Shown piece by piece: positions 21,809 to 31,623 of a stretch of DNA of 31,623 nt. Under the pieces are notes generated by a model. That model saw only the letters and a list, made by a program, of their open reading frames with translations. It was not told where the DNA came from and did not search any database. The stretch is taken from assembly GCA_015499995.1 (NCBI GenBank), contig JADNRV010000467.1, positions 1 through 31,623 of the forward strand. The letters are read 5' to 3'. The DNA comes from Flammula alnicola. Its lineage: Eukaryota; Basidiomycota; Agaricomycetes; Agaricales; Strophariaceae. The position numbers and the translations under genes were made by a program. Within the stretch, counting starts at the first letter, position 1. Each line of letters starts with the position of its first letter.

Positions 21809-22672
21809 TTTCCTTCCCCTCCTTTCATCGTTCTCTCTTTCGTTCTCGTGCTCGTTTCTTCTCTCTCTTTTCCTTTTGCCTTCCTCGCATTCGACATTCA
21901 TGGCTCCTATCGCACTTGCATCATTCTCCTTCTGGCATCCCGTTCTCAACATACCTAACCTCGCAACCACCGCTACCCCAACAGTAACGACCTCGTCCCA
22001 GCCGCATCTTTCAACATCTCAATAGCACGGGGGGCTTACCCATTACAACATTCCGCTTTTGTCCTGGATTTCTTCGTTTTCCGTCTCTCTTATGTATTAC
22101 CGGCCTTGCCCTATCCCCCACCTCCCTATCACCCTCCCTCCTCTCATGAACATTTTCGTTCTCTTGATTTCGCCCTGACATTCAGACACTTGTAGTCGTT
22201 CTCTGTTCAGGAAGCTTAATCGCACGTGCACTCTTCACGCTCCTTACGCGTTACTTCCTTCTCTCATCTTCTCTCTCTCCGACTCTTTCTCGTTACCTAT
22301 CTAACTGTTATTTTGTTTCTCTCCTTGGATCGTTCGCCCTGGCAAGGCCGCCTTGTGTTGTTCGTGGAGGAATCACTGTTCTATGTATAATCAAATAGAG
22401 AATGCTACAGTTCGAACTTCGAAACCATCGTTTGAGCCATGGCCATTGAGAATTGACTTGGATCGTTGCGAATGGGTCCATACCCAAATTGTACCCGAGT
22501 ATGGTTCACTTTGCATGGCATGGCTACAATCAGATCGCATTTTCTGCAACCCCGAAGAGCTGCTGATAACCACAGTCGTGAGTGAATGAATGGGTGTACA
22601 CTCTATGTATATAACCCCAGTAAAATCAATCACAATTTCTCCACCAAATCATTATGTAGATATGTTGAGAGG
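21809..22672. other. Convergent intergenic region, pyrimidine-rich
   Basis: 864 bp between the 3' ends of CDC24 and the first polygalacturonase gene. From 21809 to about 22330 the plus strand is strongly C/T-rich (TTCTCTCTTTCG-like runs), probably the CDC24 3' untranslated region. ORFs on the opposite strand (for example 21970-21440) are shadows of that tract and of the PB1 exon. A 78-codon plus-strand ORF at 22353 shows no known motif. Confidence 0.45.
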
Positions 22673-24840
22673 TCATTGACTGAATCCAGCAATCCCAGTG
22701 AAGTTGTTGATTGGACCTTGAAACAAGTTCAATTATGGTTCATCGTAAACGAATCAAACGTGATGTTTAAACGTACCAACAACGCCACCAGATACTTGCA
22801 AGTTAGACCATTCCCAAGTCCCTGTTAAAGGTGACTCAGCCCGCTTTTCGACTTTCGGCGAAATCAAACCAAAAATATACATACCATCGCAGGAGCCTAC
22901 TCCACAGTTGACTGCAATCTGGTCTGCATCACTGTTTACCGTCAGAGATGTCAAAGGTGGAACGAAGTTAATCCCCTGTAAGTCAAGTAACAATGATTAG
23001 TTTTGTTTTGTGGGGCCCCTGCGTCTGAATAGCCTTTACCGAGATTACGACCCCGTTTCCTGGGGTTTTGAGGGTACTGGGATAGCTCTTGATTGATAGT
23101 TAATTTATGTCGGCCACGTTTATTAATAGAGCGGAACATCGTAATCAACTCACTTGATCAATGAGAATACCAAACTGGCGGAGACCAGTGGCAGTATTGC
23201 CCTATGTTGCGGGATAAGCATACATGTATCACGAAGCATTTAGAAATGAAGCCGGTTCACCGAGTAAGTGATATTAGTAACGGTACTGTTCGTTGCTGTT
23301 GATACAGTCTTGATACGAAGTGCTTGATCACTGTTCATGAATAATCTGTTGAGCATGCTCCTATCCCCCAGGAATACCGTTACGTGTGGCCACTCACTTC
23401 TCGATAATGGTGTTTCCGGAGATCACTATGTCTGATACCACGACATCAGAGCTGACGGATCCCTGTTATATCTTGTTAGTATTCTGGGCACATTTAATAT
23501 CAATGCACCGAAGATACGAACGATTGAAATCCCGTGGCCGTTAATGCAGGTATTTCCTTGGAAGATGATGTTCGATCCTTTGTTGATGGCAAGACAGTCG
23601 TCCTGTGTAGTTATAACCAGCCTTGCATTAACGTCGCGTTAATGTGCGTATCGGCGTGAGACACACACCTGGTTATGAATTACGCTAGATGGTAATGTGG
23701 TGTGTTCTTCAACTATACGCCACATCATGGGAAATACTTGACTCACCTATTTTGGATGGTTAAATTTGTGGTGCTGCAATCGAACCCATCTGTGTTATGA
23801 CCTGTTCTGCAATTAGGATGGGTGAATGGCCCTGGGATTTTCGAACAACGTACCTGCCGCAAGCCCGTTGCTTTGAGCATTAGGTACATCTCCTTGGGCT
23901 GAGAAGCGGATCGTAAAAGGTGACTAGCAGGAAATTATGCTGGCACAACTCACAGTTATCGATAAAGAGGTCTGTCATCACCAACGGAGCAGGATTGGAA
24001 ACGGAATAGACTCGTTCAGGAGAATTGACAACGGTAACATTCTTCAAGTTAATAAACGTAAGTTCCCTGTAAAGTTGACTCTCATCCCGGTATGCTCACT
24101 GAATATATGCCTGACATCTTGATTCTAGTGGCATAAATATGAGCCCGGCGCATCGATAGAGACCTTAAAATACATACTTCATCATTGGAGCGGGCTTTAC
24201 GATCCCACCGTTCCCACCAAGTCCATCCTGAAGGTGGATTAGGATAAAAACATGAGTAGCCGAAAGGAACTAACATACCCAATAAAAGGGACCTCCTCCG
24301 TCAAACTTATGTCCATTTCCGTTAACTAGTGATTAACGATTCTTAGTCTCGAAGCTGCAAGCAGGCAAGGTGTCCCTCACAGATGATTGACTTTCCGCTA
24401 TTCATAAATCGTGTCAGATGGTGGAACCGCTGGGTATGTTAGACGTCATGCATTACCTGACGGTGAAAAGCGGACCGGCCCAGCTAAGATTTCCGAAGAA
24501 AATATCTCCATCTGTGAGAATGTAGAATTCCAATGAGCTACAGTGGCATTCTGGGAGTGAGACATGGCACTCACTCATGTTCACTGTCGTCCCGGTTTGC
24601 AACGTCAGTGTCAATCCTTGCCCTGCTGGGACTGTGAAACTGTTGAGGTCGACAGTCGTGCATTGGACAGCGGTATCAACATCTAACATATTTCAGACGA
24701 GAAACTCTTGAGATGGTGGCGAACTTACCGCTGAGAGAGTTGATAGTACCCACGCAAGGTGTCGAGGCAGCCTTGGCGAGGGTCAAAGCCTCGTTCAAAA
24801 ACAGTGCAGTAGTAGCCCAGAAGATTCGCCTGTATGCCAT
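22673..24840 (-). CDS. Secreted polygalacturonase A (GH28), 19 exons
   Basis: 369 residues. Exons: 24840-24729, 24682-24575, 24511-24457, 24397-24381, 24325-24279, 24227-24178, 24124-24100, 24041-23954, 23898-23854, 23801-23747, 23684-23669, 23602-23522, 23462-23398, 23330-23261, 23201-23154, 23087-23040, 22975-22885, 22821-22777, 22716-22673. A signal peptide is followed by a parallel beta-helix fold with all GH28 catalytic motifs: NTDGFD (Asn185-Asp187), DDC (Asp207, Asp208), GHG (His229) and RIK (Arg260, Lys262). It should hydrolyse alpha-1,4-galacturonan in pectin outside the cell, probably endo-acting. The residue before GHG is Asn (NGHG), where copy B has Gly. The C-terminus ends GPINNFTGIAGFSQ, without the final cysteine usual in fungal PGs. 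It has two introns (24099-24042 and 23668-23603) that copy B lacks. Confidence 0.9.
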
Positions 24841-25649
24841 GTTGAAAGAACAGAGTTACTGTACACAGGATACAGTTCCGTGCTTTTAACCGAAAATTTG
24901 AGTGCAATTAAAAGAACAGCATGAGCGGGCCGGCGCAGGTATACCTTTGCGCATGTTGCACATTTTCTGCTCTCTCCCACAACTGTCGAAGAACTATAGA
25001 AAGGATTATGACGAATGCACTGCATGACTGGAGTCGGCTTTCGCAAATAAAACTTCCATGAAAGGCAGAGTCTTACAGAAGTAGAACAAGTTGGTCCGTG
25101 ACTGCGCGCAGCTGATCTGCAACCAAATTAGAACGAGAAGTATTTTTATCGAAGCTCTAAATACCCACATAAGCACATGAGCGTCAAGCATCTGACTGAA
25201 AGGAAGACCAATTCAAGGATCGTCAATTGAAAGTTTAGTAGTCGGGAAGGAACATGGTTGATCCGCGAGGTCTGAGCCGTTCTTTCGCTAAGCACGAACG
25301 TTCTTGAAATAAACCAGTTGAACAGTAATACAATTTCGGCAGGTAAATGGTTGAAGACAACGGCATGTCAATTGTCGGCAGAGGCAGGAGGCGCGCCGGC
25401 TATTGAAGCTATTGAAGGTTCAAGGGAAAGGGGTGAACTTCAATGAAGGTGGCGGAGATTACAATTTTAAAATAGACCTTTGGCACGGAAACATCCGAAG
25501 AAATATGCGCATACAATCATCCATCTCGATTCTCAGACTCAAAAAGTCAAACTATTCTCAAGAAATAAAGAGATATTTCGTGCAGAACTTCATCGTGAAT
25601 TTACAACATGCACAACTTTTACATCGGAGAGGAAAACCAGCTTTGCCGC
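24841..25649 (-). promoter_or_regulatory. Spacer between the tandem polygalacturonase genes
   Basis: 809 bp between the stop of copy B and the start of copy A. It should hold the 3' untranslated region of B and the promoter of A. I see no clear TATA box near the A start and no other gene; minus-strand ORFs here are short and unrelated to GH28. Confidence 0.4.
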
Positions 25650-27635
25650 TCATTGGCTGAAACCGGTAATGCCAGCGAAATTGGTGATTGGACCTACATC
25701 CCAAAATGGTCAACTTCCATACGGTACAAAGTTTCATGATGATGAAGGACGGACCAGCAACGCCTCCAGACACCTTCAAGTTAGACCAGTTCCAGGATCC
25801 TGTTATATTTTATGAGACATCCTATCCTGTACAGCCGATAAGTATGAGGGCCTTACCTGTGCAAGCGTTTTTGCCGCAGTTCACAGCGACCTGGTCAGCG
25901 CCGCTATTCACAGAAATCGTGGATGCTGGAGCGACGAAGTTGACACCCTATACCATATTCAAAACTTGTCAGGAGATTTTAAGCGAATATCAGGCCCACC
26001 GAGAGGATGACCCCAGTTCCAGGAGTACCAAGAGTAGATGGGTAGCTCTAGATTTTATTTATCGACATTGAGTTGGTTGAGGTGGCAGGGAGAATCATTA
26101 CATACCTGGTCAATAAGGACACCGAATTGACGCATTCCAGTGGCGGTATTGCCCTGTCAATGCAACGTTAAGATAAAGAAAATCAGGAGATAGATGAAGA
26201 GACCCGTACAGAGTAAGTGACGTTCGAAACGGTGCTGCCCGTAGCGGAAGACTTCATCTTGATGCGGAAAGCTTGATCGCTGAATGGAAGGAGATATTAG
26301 GATAAATAAATGCAAAAATGTATTCTGATTACTTGTTGGTGATGGTGTTTCCCGAAATAACGATTCCGCTGACTGTAACGCTAGAGTCAATGGATCCCTG
26401 AGAGGAAGCCTGTTGGAGAGGGTGCCTTGGAGTTGAAAAGAAATACATACAATTGAGATACCGTGTCCGCCAGTGCAGGAGTTGCCTTTGAAGACGATGT
26501 TGGTACCTTTGTTGATGGCCAGACAGTCATCTTGGTTGTGGACTTGACTGCAAGTAAAAGTGAGAATTTTGGATGTCAAGAATTGGATTGATTACGCGCA
26601 CCTGTTCTGTATGGTAAGGTCGTTGGCGCTAACGTCAAATCCATCCGTGTTATGTCCTTTGCGTTTACATGATTATTCCTCGTCTGGAACAAAACGGGGT
26701 AAAGCTGCGAGGTACGTACCTGCCGCGAGTCCTCCGCTTTTAGAGTTTGGCGCATCTCCTTGGGCTATACAAATGTAAGTCTTCAAGTGGACAGAAATCA
26801 TGTAGGCCACGCCAACACTCACAGTTATCAACGACGAGGCCCGTCATCGTTAATGGGGCAGGATTTCCAACGGAGAATACACGGCCGGGTGAGTTGACCA
26901 CCTTGACGTTTTCGAAGGTTCCGGAAATCTTAATCCTAAAAAAAGTCAGAAAATCCACCCAATGGCGACTTTGGGCGCAGACCTACTTCATCATTGGGTC
27001 TGGCTTTTGGGTGCCACCGTTGATACCTTGGCCATCCTGTTGATATGGTAAATCAGACTATGTATTCGTAGGGCTGTAATGGACTTGCCCAGTAGAAAGG
27101 GCCTCCTCCGTCAAACTTGTGGCCATTTCCGTTGACTGGGTGCGCATATATAATGAGTGCTTGCTGTCGAAAATATTTTCTGTTGCTTACATGTAATCGA
27201 GGTACCGCTGTAATCCGAGATTATTGAGCTCAGATCCAAGCCTTGGCCAATGATGAGGTTCCTCACCTAACAGTAAAAAGAGGCCCGGCCCAGCTCTGGT
27301 TTCCGAAAGAGATGTCACCATCTATAATTTAGAATAATTTAGGCATCAATTATATCGTCCTTTTCTCAGGGCATGACAGTACTCGCTCATGGTAACGGTC
27401 GTCCCAGTGGCCAGGCTCAATGATAAGCCTTGGCCTGCAGGTACGGTGAAGCCGTTCAAAGTAATGGACGTGCATTTGACGGCGGCCGCCACATCTATGC
27501 ACCTCGTCAGTAAAGAAGCCATATAAGAAGCAATTCATAGATTAATTTACCGGCCAACGAGCTGATGGTCGCTGAGCACGCCGCGTTGGCGAGAGTCGCT
27601 CCAGAGAGTAACAATGCAGAAAGGATTGAAATCAT
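25650..27635 (-). CDS. Secreted polygalacturonase B (GH28), 17 exons
   Basis: 360 residues. Exons: 27635-27551, 27494-27387, 27321-27267, 27207-27191, 27135-27089, 27036-26987, 26935-26823, 26764-26720, 26656-26602, 26547-26451, 26397-26333, 26279-26210, 26153-26106, 26047-26000, 25947-25857, 25799-25755, 25693-25650. The signal peptide (MISILSALLLSGATLANA) probably ends before Ala19-Cys20. Catalytic motifs are intact: Asn176-Thr-Asp178, Asp198/Asp199 (QDDCLAINKG), Gly-His220-Gly and Arg251-Ile-Lys253. Expected role: extracellular pectin hydrolysis, endo-type by motif pattern. Introns 27386-27322 and 27088-27037 begin with GC, not GT; the homologous sites in copy A are GT. A TATA box lies about 36 nt upstream. 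The last exon (GPITNFAGITGFSQ) is chosen over reading through, because copy A has the same tail. Confidence 0.92.
27037..27088 (-). other. GC-AG intron 5 of polygalacturonase B
   Basis: The donor is GCAAGT, the preferred GC-AG donor sequence, and the acceptor is CAACAG (52 nt). It follows the same Trp codon (FYW) after which copy A has GTATGT. Using the nearby GTCCAT instead breaks the frame. Confidence 0.82.
27322..27386 (-). other. GC-AG intron 2 of polygalacturonase B
   Basis: The donor is GCGAGT and the acceptor TATAG (65 nt). The only nearby GT (GTACTG) would put the next exon out of frame with an immediate stop. Copy A uses GTGAGT at the same codon position, so this looks like a T-to-C change tolerated as a GC-AG intron. 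Confidence 0.8.
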
Positions 27636-27670
27636 TTTTTCTGAGGAATGAAGGCCAATTTGCGTTGAGG

Positions 27671-27677
27671 ATTTATA
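27671..27677 (-). promoter_or_regulatory. TATA box of polygalacturonase B
   Basis: TATAAAT on the minus strand lies about 36 nt upstream of the ATG at 27635. The position and sequence fit a core promoter TATA element of an inducible secreted-enzyme gene. Confidence 0.6.
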
Positions 27678-29090
27678 CTGGCAGGTCCAAGGCAGGCCAG
27701 AGCCCTCTGAACCTGATGGCGGCCCGGCGGTGCGGACTTTCGAGTAGGATGGGTTGTCCTTAAGTGTCTCCTGAAGGTCAAGTGCGACCAGAATCGGGCA
27801 TGAGGCGACGGTTGCAATGCTGCTGATATTTTCGTTTGTTGGCCACGGATGGCATTCTCGGCCTCGCCATTCCTTCCTGCCACCACGTCACGGAATAACC
27901 TTGCATTACTTGATTCTAAATGACCGCGAAACATCCAAGGATCTTTAGATACCCGTCCATCTGACTGTGAGTGCGAAGCTTGGCACTCTCATTTAGATGT
28001 CGTTTCTGGTTGTTTCCGTACTCTGCCAATGAGAGTTAAAATTAGAACACAAATAGTCACGAGGAAGAAGGAAGACAGACGAATATAGACGTTGGTGAGT
28101 ATATCACTTCCATCAGAGTAAGAGCGCCTCACGGATATGCATTGGCAATGATGTAGGCGTGATTATTTTTAGCTAAGTCGTCCGTTGACCAAAGTTGAGA
28201 CATTTCCCAGGAAACTTCCGGTACACACTGTGCATGTGGCTTTCAAAGAGATGTTTTAGTGAGAATGCCGAAGGTCGGTTTGTGAGTTTTCTTTCCGTGT
28301 TAATGCACGCGCTTGGCGCCTTTTCCTCGGAATAAGAAGTAAAAGTTACATTTTGTGACTCACAGTTCGAGAAATTGGGCCATTGCTCAACCACTGGCAG
28401 AAAGGGTACAAGTATAGAGGCTTGTAATCGGCGGCCGAGTGTTATGGTGCAAACACTGATGTGAAGAAGGGGATCTCCGGATTCGATAGGGGTGGACGAC
28501 GACAAGCATGGGTGCCCGTAATGCTCTCATGATGAAGAGTTTCGAAGTATTTCGAAACATCGAGTCGTCATCGCCGTATGGAGTGGCTGTAAAGGTCCCC
28601 GGTCTGGACTCGTGTCCCAAAGCCTCAACGCATGAAATATCCATATGGTTCAAGAAGAACCAGCAAAGACTATGAATACGCAACGAAAAAATTGTAAGAG
28701 TCAGTGTTTTTCATCTCAGTAACGGAAAATTGCCGCCTGAAGCTCACCGAGTAATCAGAAGATCAGAAAATAATATTATCGGTTGTTTTTAATCGTGTCG
28801 TATCATGTCCTTTAGAAGGTCGTAGAAATTTTCAAATGTAAGCACCGTGATTGGGGTGGAGCGCGTCACTGCAACGGTCGACATCCCGCAACTATAGAAG
28901 AGAAGATGATTGTCGACGGCACTTATGTCCAGAGGAAAAGAAAACACAAGAATTGCTCAAGGATTGAAGTCACTGGCCACAACAATAGGTGACGTCACAC
29001 GCGTCATTTTGGATTTTCGCGTTAAAACCGTCTCAAGACCGCGTCACAGTCGACAGTCATCTCGCCATCGTCGACATCGACCGCGATCAA
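27678..29090. other. Divergent intergenic region, PG B to GH63-like gene
   Basis: About 1.4 kb containing the upstream regions of polygalacturonase B (minus) and the GH63-like gene (plus). Minus-strand ORFs at 28173-28683 overlap one another and show no known motif. I see no terminal repeats or RNA genes. Confidence 0.4.
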
Positions 29091-31623
29091 ATGGCCAGCG
29101 CCGCACGAAAAGTCCAAGAAAGGATCTTCGGCAGGACTGCGACACCTACACCGCTATCGGAACAGGAGGGGCCACAGCCTTTTCCATCGCAGGAGCGCCT
29201 CGACCCCCCGACGCCATTGACGATTAACATCCCAAAGCCTCAGGCGACGCCTACACCACCGCCAAGGAAGAATACAGATTATTCGCCAAAGCAGGATCGC
29301 GATGATGCCGATGCGACTACCCCTCCGCTACAACCTTATCGGGAACGCCTTGCCCAGAAGCTGGGCAACGAGTATAAGGGCGCTGAGAAATATCGCCTAG
29401 AAGAGGATGACAATCGTGAAAAACACTGGAAGAGGTGGGGACCTTATCTGAGCGACAGGCAATGGGTGGGTATTTTGTGATCTTGACCATCAGAAGAACA
29501 GTTACTGACTTAGCTCAACATCAGGCCACAGTACGCGAGGATTACTCTGCAGATGGCGATGCCTGGAGTCACTTTCCACATGCTCACGCGAGATCGAGAG
29601 CTTACAGGTGGGGCGAAGACGGTATCGCTGGAATCTCCGATAACCACCAACGCCTGTGCTTTGGCTTGTCTCTCTGGAATGGCGAAGATCCCATCTTGAA
29701 AGAACGTCTCTTTGGAGTCACTGGACATCAGGGGAACCACGGCGAGGATTGCAAGGAACTTTACTATTATCTCGATTCGACCCCGACGCACTCTTACATG
29801 AAGTTCTTATATAAATACCCTCAGCGACGATACCCCTATGAAGAACTCGTGTCTGAAAACCAGCGCCGTAGTCGTGATGTCGCCGAATATGAAATCCTGG
29901 ACACTGATGCATTTGACGATGATCGGTATTGGGACGTTTTCGTTGAGGTACGTATTTTTACTCTCCCTTGATAACACGTAACTAAGACCATCCCAGTATG
30001 CCAAAGATGAACAAGATCCTGATAACGTATACATTCGAATTACCTCGTACAACCGTGGCCCAGATCCTGCGACGCTGCATGTTATTCCGCAGCTTTGGTT
30101 TCCCAATACCTGGTCTTGGCCATTGGAGAAACCTCCAATGCCTACGATGAGTGGGTCGGTCCGAGGCAGCGATAACATCAGATGTATCACTGTGCGCCAT
30201 CCAACTATGGGCAAAACCTACCTTTACTGCCTTCCTTCGCCGCCTCCCGTTGGTCCCACGAATGATTTCGAAGTTGATCCTGAGATTGACGCCGTCCAAC
30301 CAGACCTCATGTTCACGGAGAACAACACGAATTTCAGTCGCTTATACGGGGGTACGAACGAGACTCTTTACGTGAAAGACGCGTTCCACGACCATATCAT
30401 CCCTTCGCACCGTCCTCCTGATTCGGAATCCCAGCCAGAGGGATTTTTCTACGAAAATACGCTCAAGGACTGCTTCTTCATTCGGCAACGAAAGGCCCGA
30501 AGTACCTGAAGAAGGCCCATGCACACCCTTCCCAGCTGGGCCCTCCTTCATCAACCCAGACGAGAAAGGAACCAAATCTGGGGCGCATTATGTCTTCAGA
30601 GACGTGCCGGGGCATGGCGGCTGCGCCGTTGTCCGACTCAAGCTTACACCTTCCAGACTTGGCAAAGACATCAGCTTGGAAGATGAAGTGGCGTTCGACG
30701 ATGCTGTGGAGGAGCGAAGGCAAGAGGCCGACGAGTTTTATAGCTCACTTGTATTTGGTCCAATCAGTGACGACCTGAAGCAGATTATGAGGCAGGCGTT
30801 TGGTGGTATGCTTTGGACGAAGCAGTATTACCGATTCATCCAGAAGGAGTGGCTCGAGGGCGACCCGGCTCAACCCCCCCTCCGCCCAATAGGAAGTTTA
30901 TCAGAAATCGGGTGGCTAGATATATCTTATCCGCTGAAGTACATAGCTGACCTTTTGTGCTTCTACAGGAATGGAAACACATGCATATCGAAGATATTTT
31001 GTCCATGCCTGACAAGTAGGTTTTGAGAAATCATGACGAACCGAGGCGCATATACTAACTCCACCACTTCATTTTCCGTTTTTAGATGGGAATATCCTTT
31101 CTTTGCGGCATGGGATACCGCGTTCCATTGCATACCGCTTGCTGTTGTCGATCCAGCGTTTGCCAAGAAACAGCTAGATTTGCTGACGAGGGAGTGGTAC
31201 ATGAAACCGGATGGTCAGATCCCAGCCTACGAGTGGAACTTCAGTGATGTGAACCCTCCGGTTCATGCCTGGTATTCTTTTTTCTTTGACGTTTAGCTTC
31301 GTTTTACTGACCCGTTTTATAGGGCAACGTTCAGAATTTTCAAGATTGAGCGCAAGCTGCACGGGAGAGAGGATCTACCTTTCCTTGAAAGGGTGTTCCA
31401 AAAATTGTTGCTCAATTTCACATGGTGTGTTCATCTCCGTGATGACGTTCGCTTTACGTTAAATCTTATCGGTATCTAGGTGGGTCAATCGAAAGGACCA
31501 AGGCGGACACAATGTCTTCGAAGGAGGTTTCTTGGGCTTGGATAACATTGGTGCATTCAATCGCTCAGAGCCTTTACCAACTGGAGGAACCCTGCGTCAG
31601 GCCGATGGGACCGCGTGGATGGA
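29091..31623 (+). CDS. GH63-like glucosidase family protein, 3'-partial, two frameshifts
   Basis: Exons 29091-29465, 29525-29947, 29997-30911, 30969-31015, 31086-31271, 31323-31424 and 31480 to the window end. About 730 residues are visible. A disordered Pro-rich N-terminus is followed by motifs of the GH63-like family (annotated in bacteria as glucosidase, about 880-900 residues): [90 protein letters not shown] and [11 protein letters not shown]. The fold is a (alpha/alpha)6 barrel acting on glucosidic or mannosidic linkages; the fungal substrate is unknown. Exon 3 changes frame twice: +1 near the T5 run at 30444-30448 and -1 at the C7 run at 30874-30880. The shifts cancel. There is no signal peptide, so it is probably intracellular. 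29091 is the first ATG in frame. Confidence 0.82.

Noticed and set aside
21424..21970. Long minus-strand ORFs (157 and 176 codons) opposite the CDC24 3' end
   Set aside because: They are antisense shadows of the PB1 exon and the C/T-rich 3' region; the sense strand encodes a well-matched PB1 domain.
25558..25779. Extended C-terminus of polygalacturonase B by reading through 25754
   Set aside because: It would add a long unrelated tail. Splicing 25754-25694 gives the same short ending as copy A (GP...GFSQ), which is far more likely.
28173..28683. Overlapping minus-strand ORFs upstream of polygalacturonase B
   Set aside because: Two different frames are open over the same region, with no domain and no consistent exon chain. 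Treated as intergenic.
30502..30535. A 34-nt intron (GTACCT...CCCAG) to explain the first frame change in the GH63-like gene
   Set aside because: It restores frame arithmetically but is shorter than any other intron here. The bases it removes also read as a good linker in the shifted frame ([13 protein letters not shown]), so a single-base indel further upstream fits better.
1..31623. CRISPR array, operon, riboswitch or prokaryotic gene cluster
   Set aside because: No regularly spaced repeats and no ribosome-binding-site-driven ORFs. The window is intron-rich eukaryotic DNA.

Overview
This window looks like nuclear DNA of a filamentous basidiomycete, most likely an Agaricomycete. The genes are split by many short introns of about 46-120 nt, mostly 50-65. 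They include an agaric-type F-box protein, a Cdc24-type Rho exchange factor with a C-terminal PB1 domain, an agaric-type 2-oxoglutarate/Fe(II) oxygenase, GH28 pectinases and a GH63-like hydrolase. All identifications come from reading the sequence and from recalled family motifs; no database search was possible.

Layout. 1-3.7 kb: no gene recognised, only possible exon-like fragments at 2.6-3.3 kb. 3.8-5.0 kb (-): F-box protein. 5.05-5.8 kb (+): a possible small Lys/Arg-rich protein whose last predicted intron is almost entirely a 319-bp TA-flanked MITE. 6.2-6.4 kb: a second, unrelated MITE. 6.7-9.8 kb (-): a 13-exon gene for a BRCT protein with three Rap1/Myb-like domains, a candidate telomere protein. 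It shares a 170-bp divergent promoter with a 2OG-Fe(II) oxygenase gene (9.9-11.4 kb, +). 11.4-17 kb: a gene-poor stretch holding a 928-bp transposon-like element with inverted termini and a 6-bp target duplication. 17.5-17.9 kb (-): one doubtful ORF. 18.3-21.8 kb (+): CDC24. 22.7-27.6 kb (-): two tandem secreted polygalacturonase genes, clearly duplicates, with 19 and 17 exons. 29.1 kb to the end (+): a GH63-like hydrolase gene that runs off the window and carries two compensating single-base frameshifts.

How the genes relate. The polygalacturonase pair is a local pectin-degradation module made by tandem duplication. All 16 introns of the upstream copy have counterparts in the downstream copy, which has two more; the upstream copy uses two GC-AG introns. 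Cdc24 would act in Cdc42-dependent polarity, and the BRCT/Myb protein in telomere or chromatin binding. The remaining genes are ordinary neighbours with no evident shared pathway. The most unusual items are the triplicated Myb module with its conserved intron, the MITE acting as an intron, and the TIR element at 15.2-16.1 kb.
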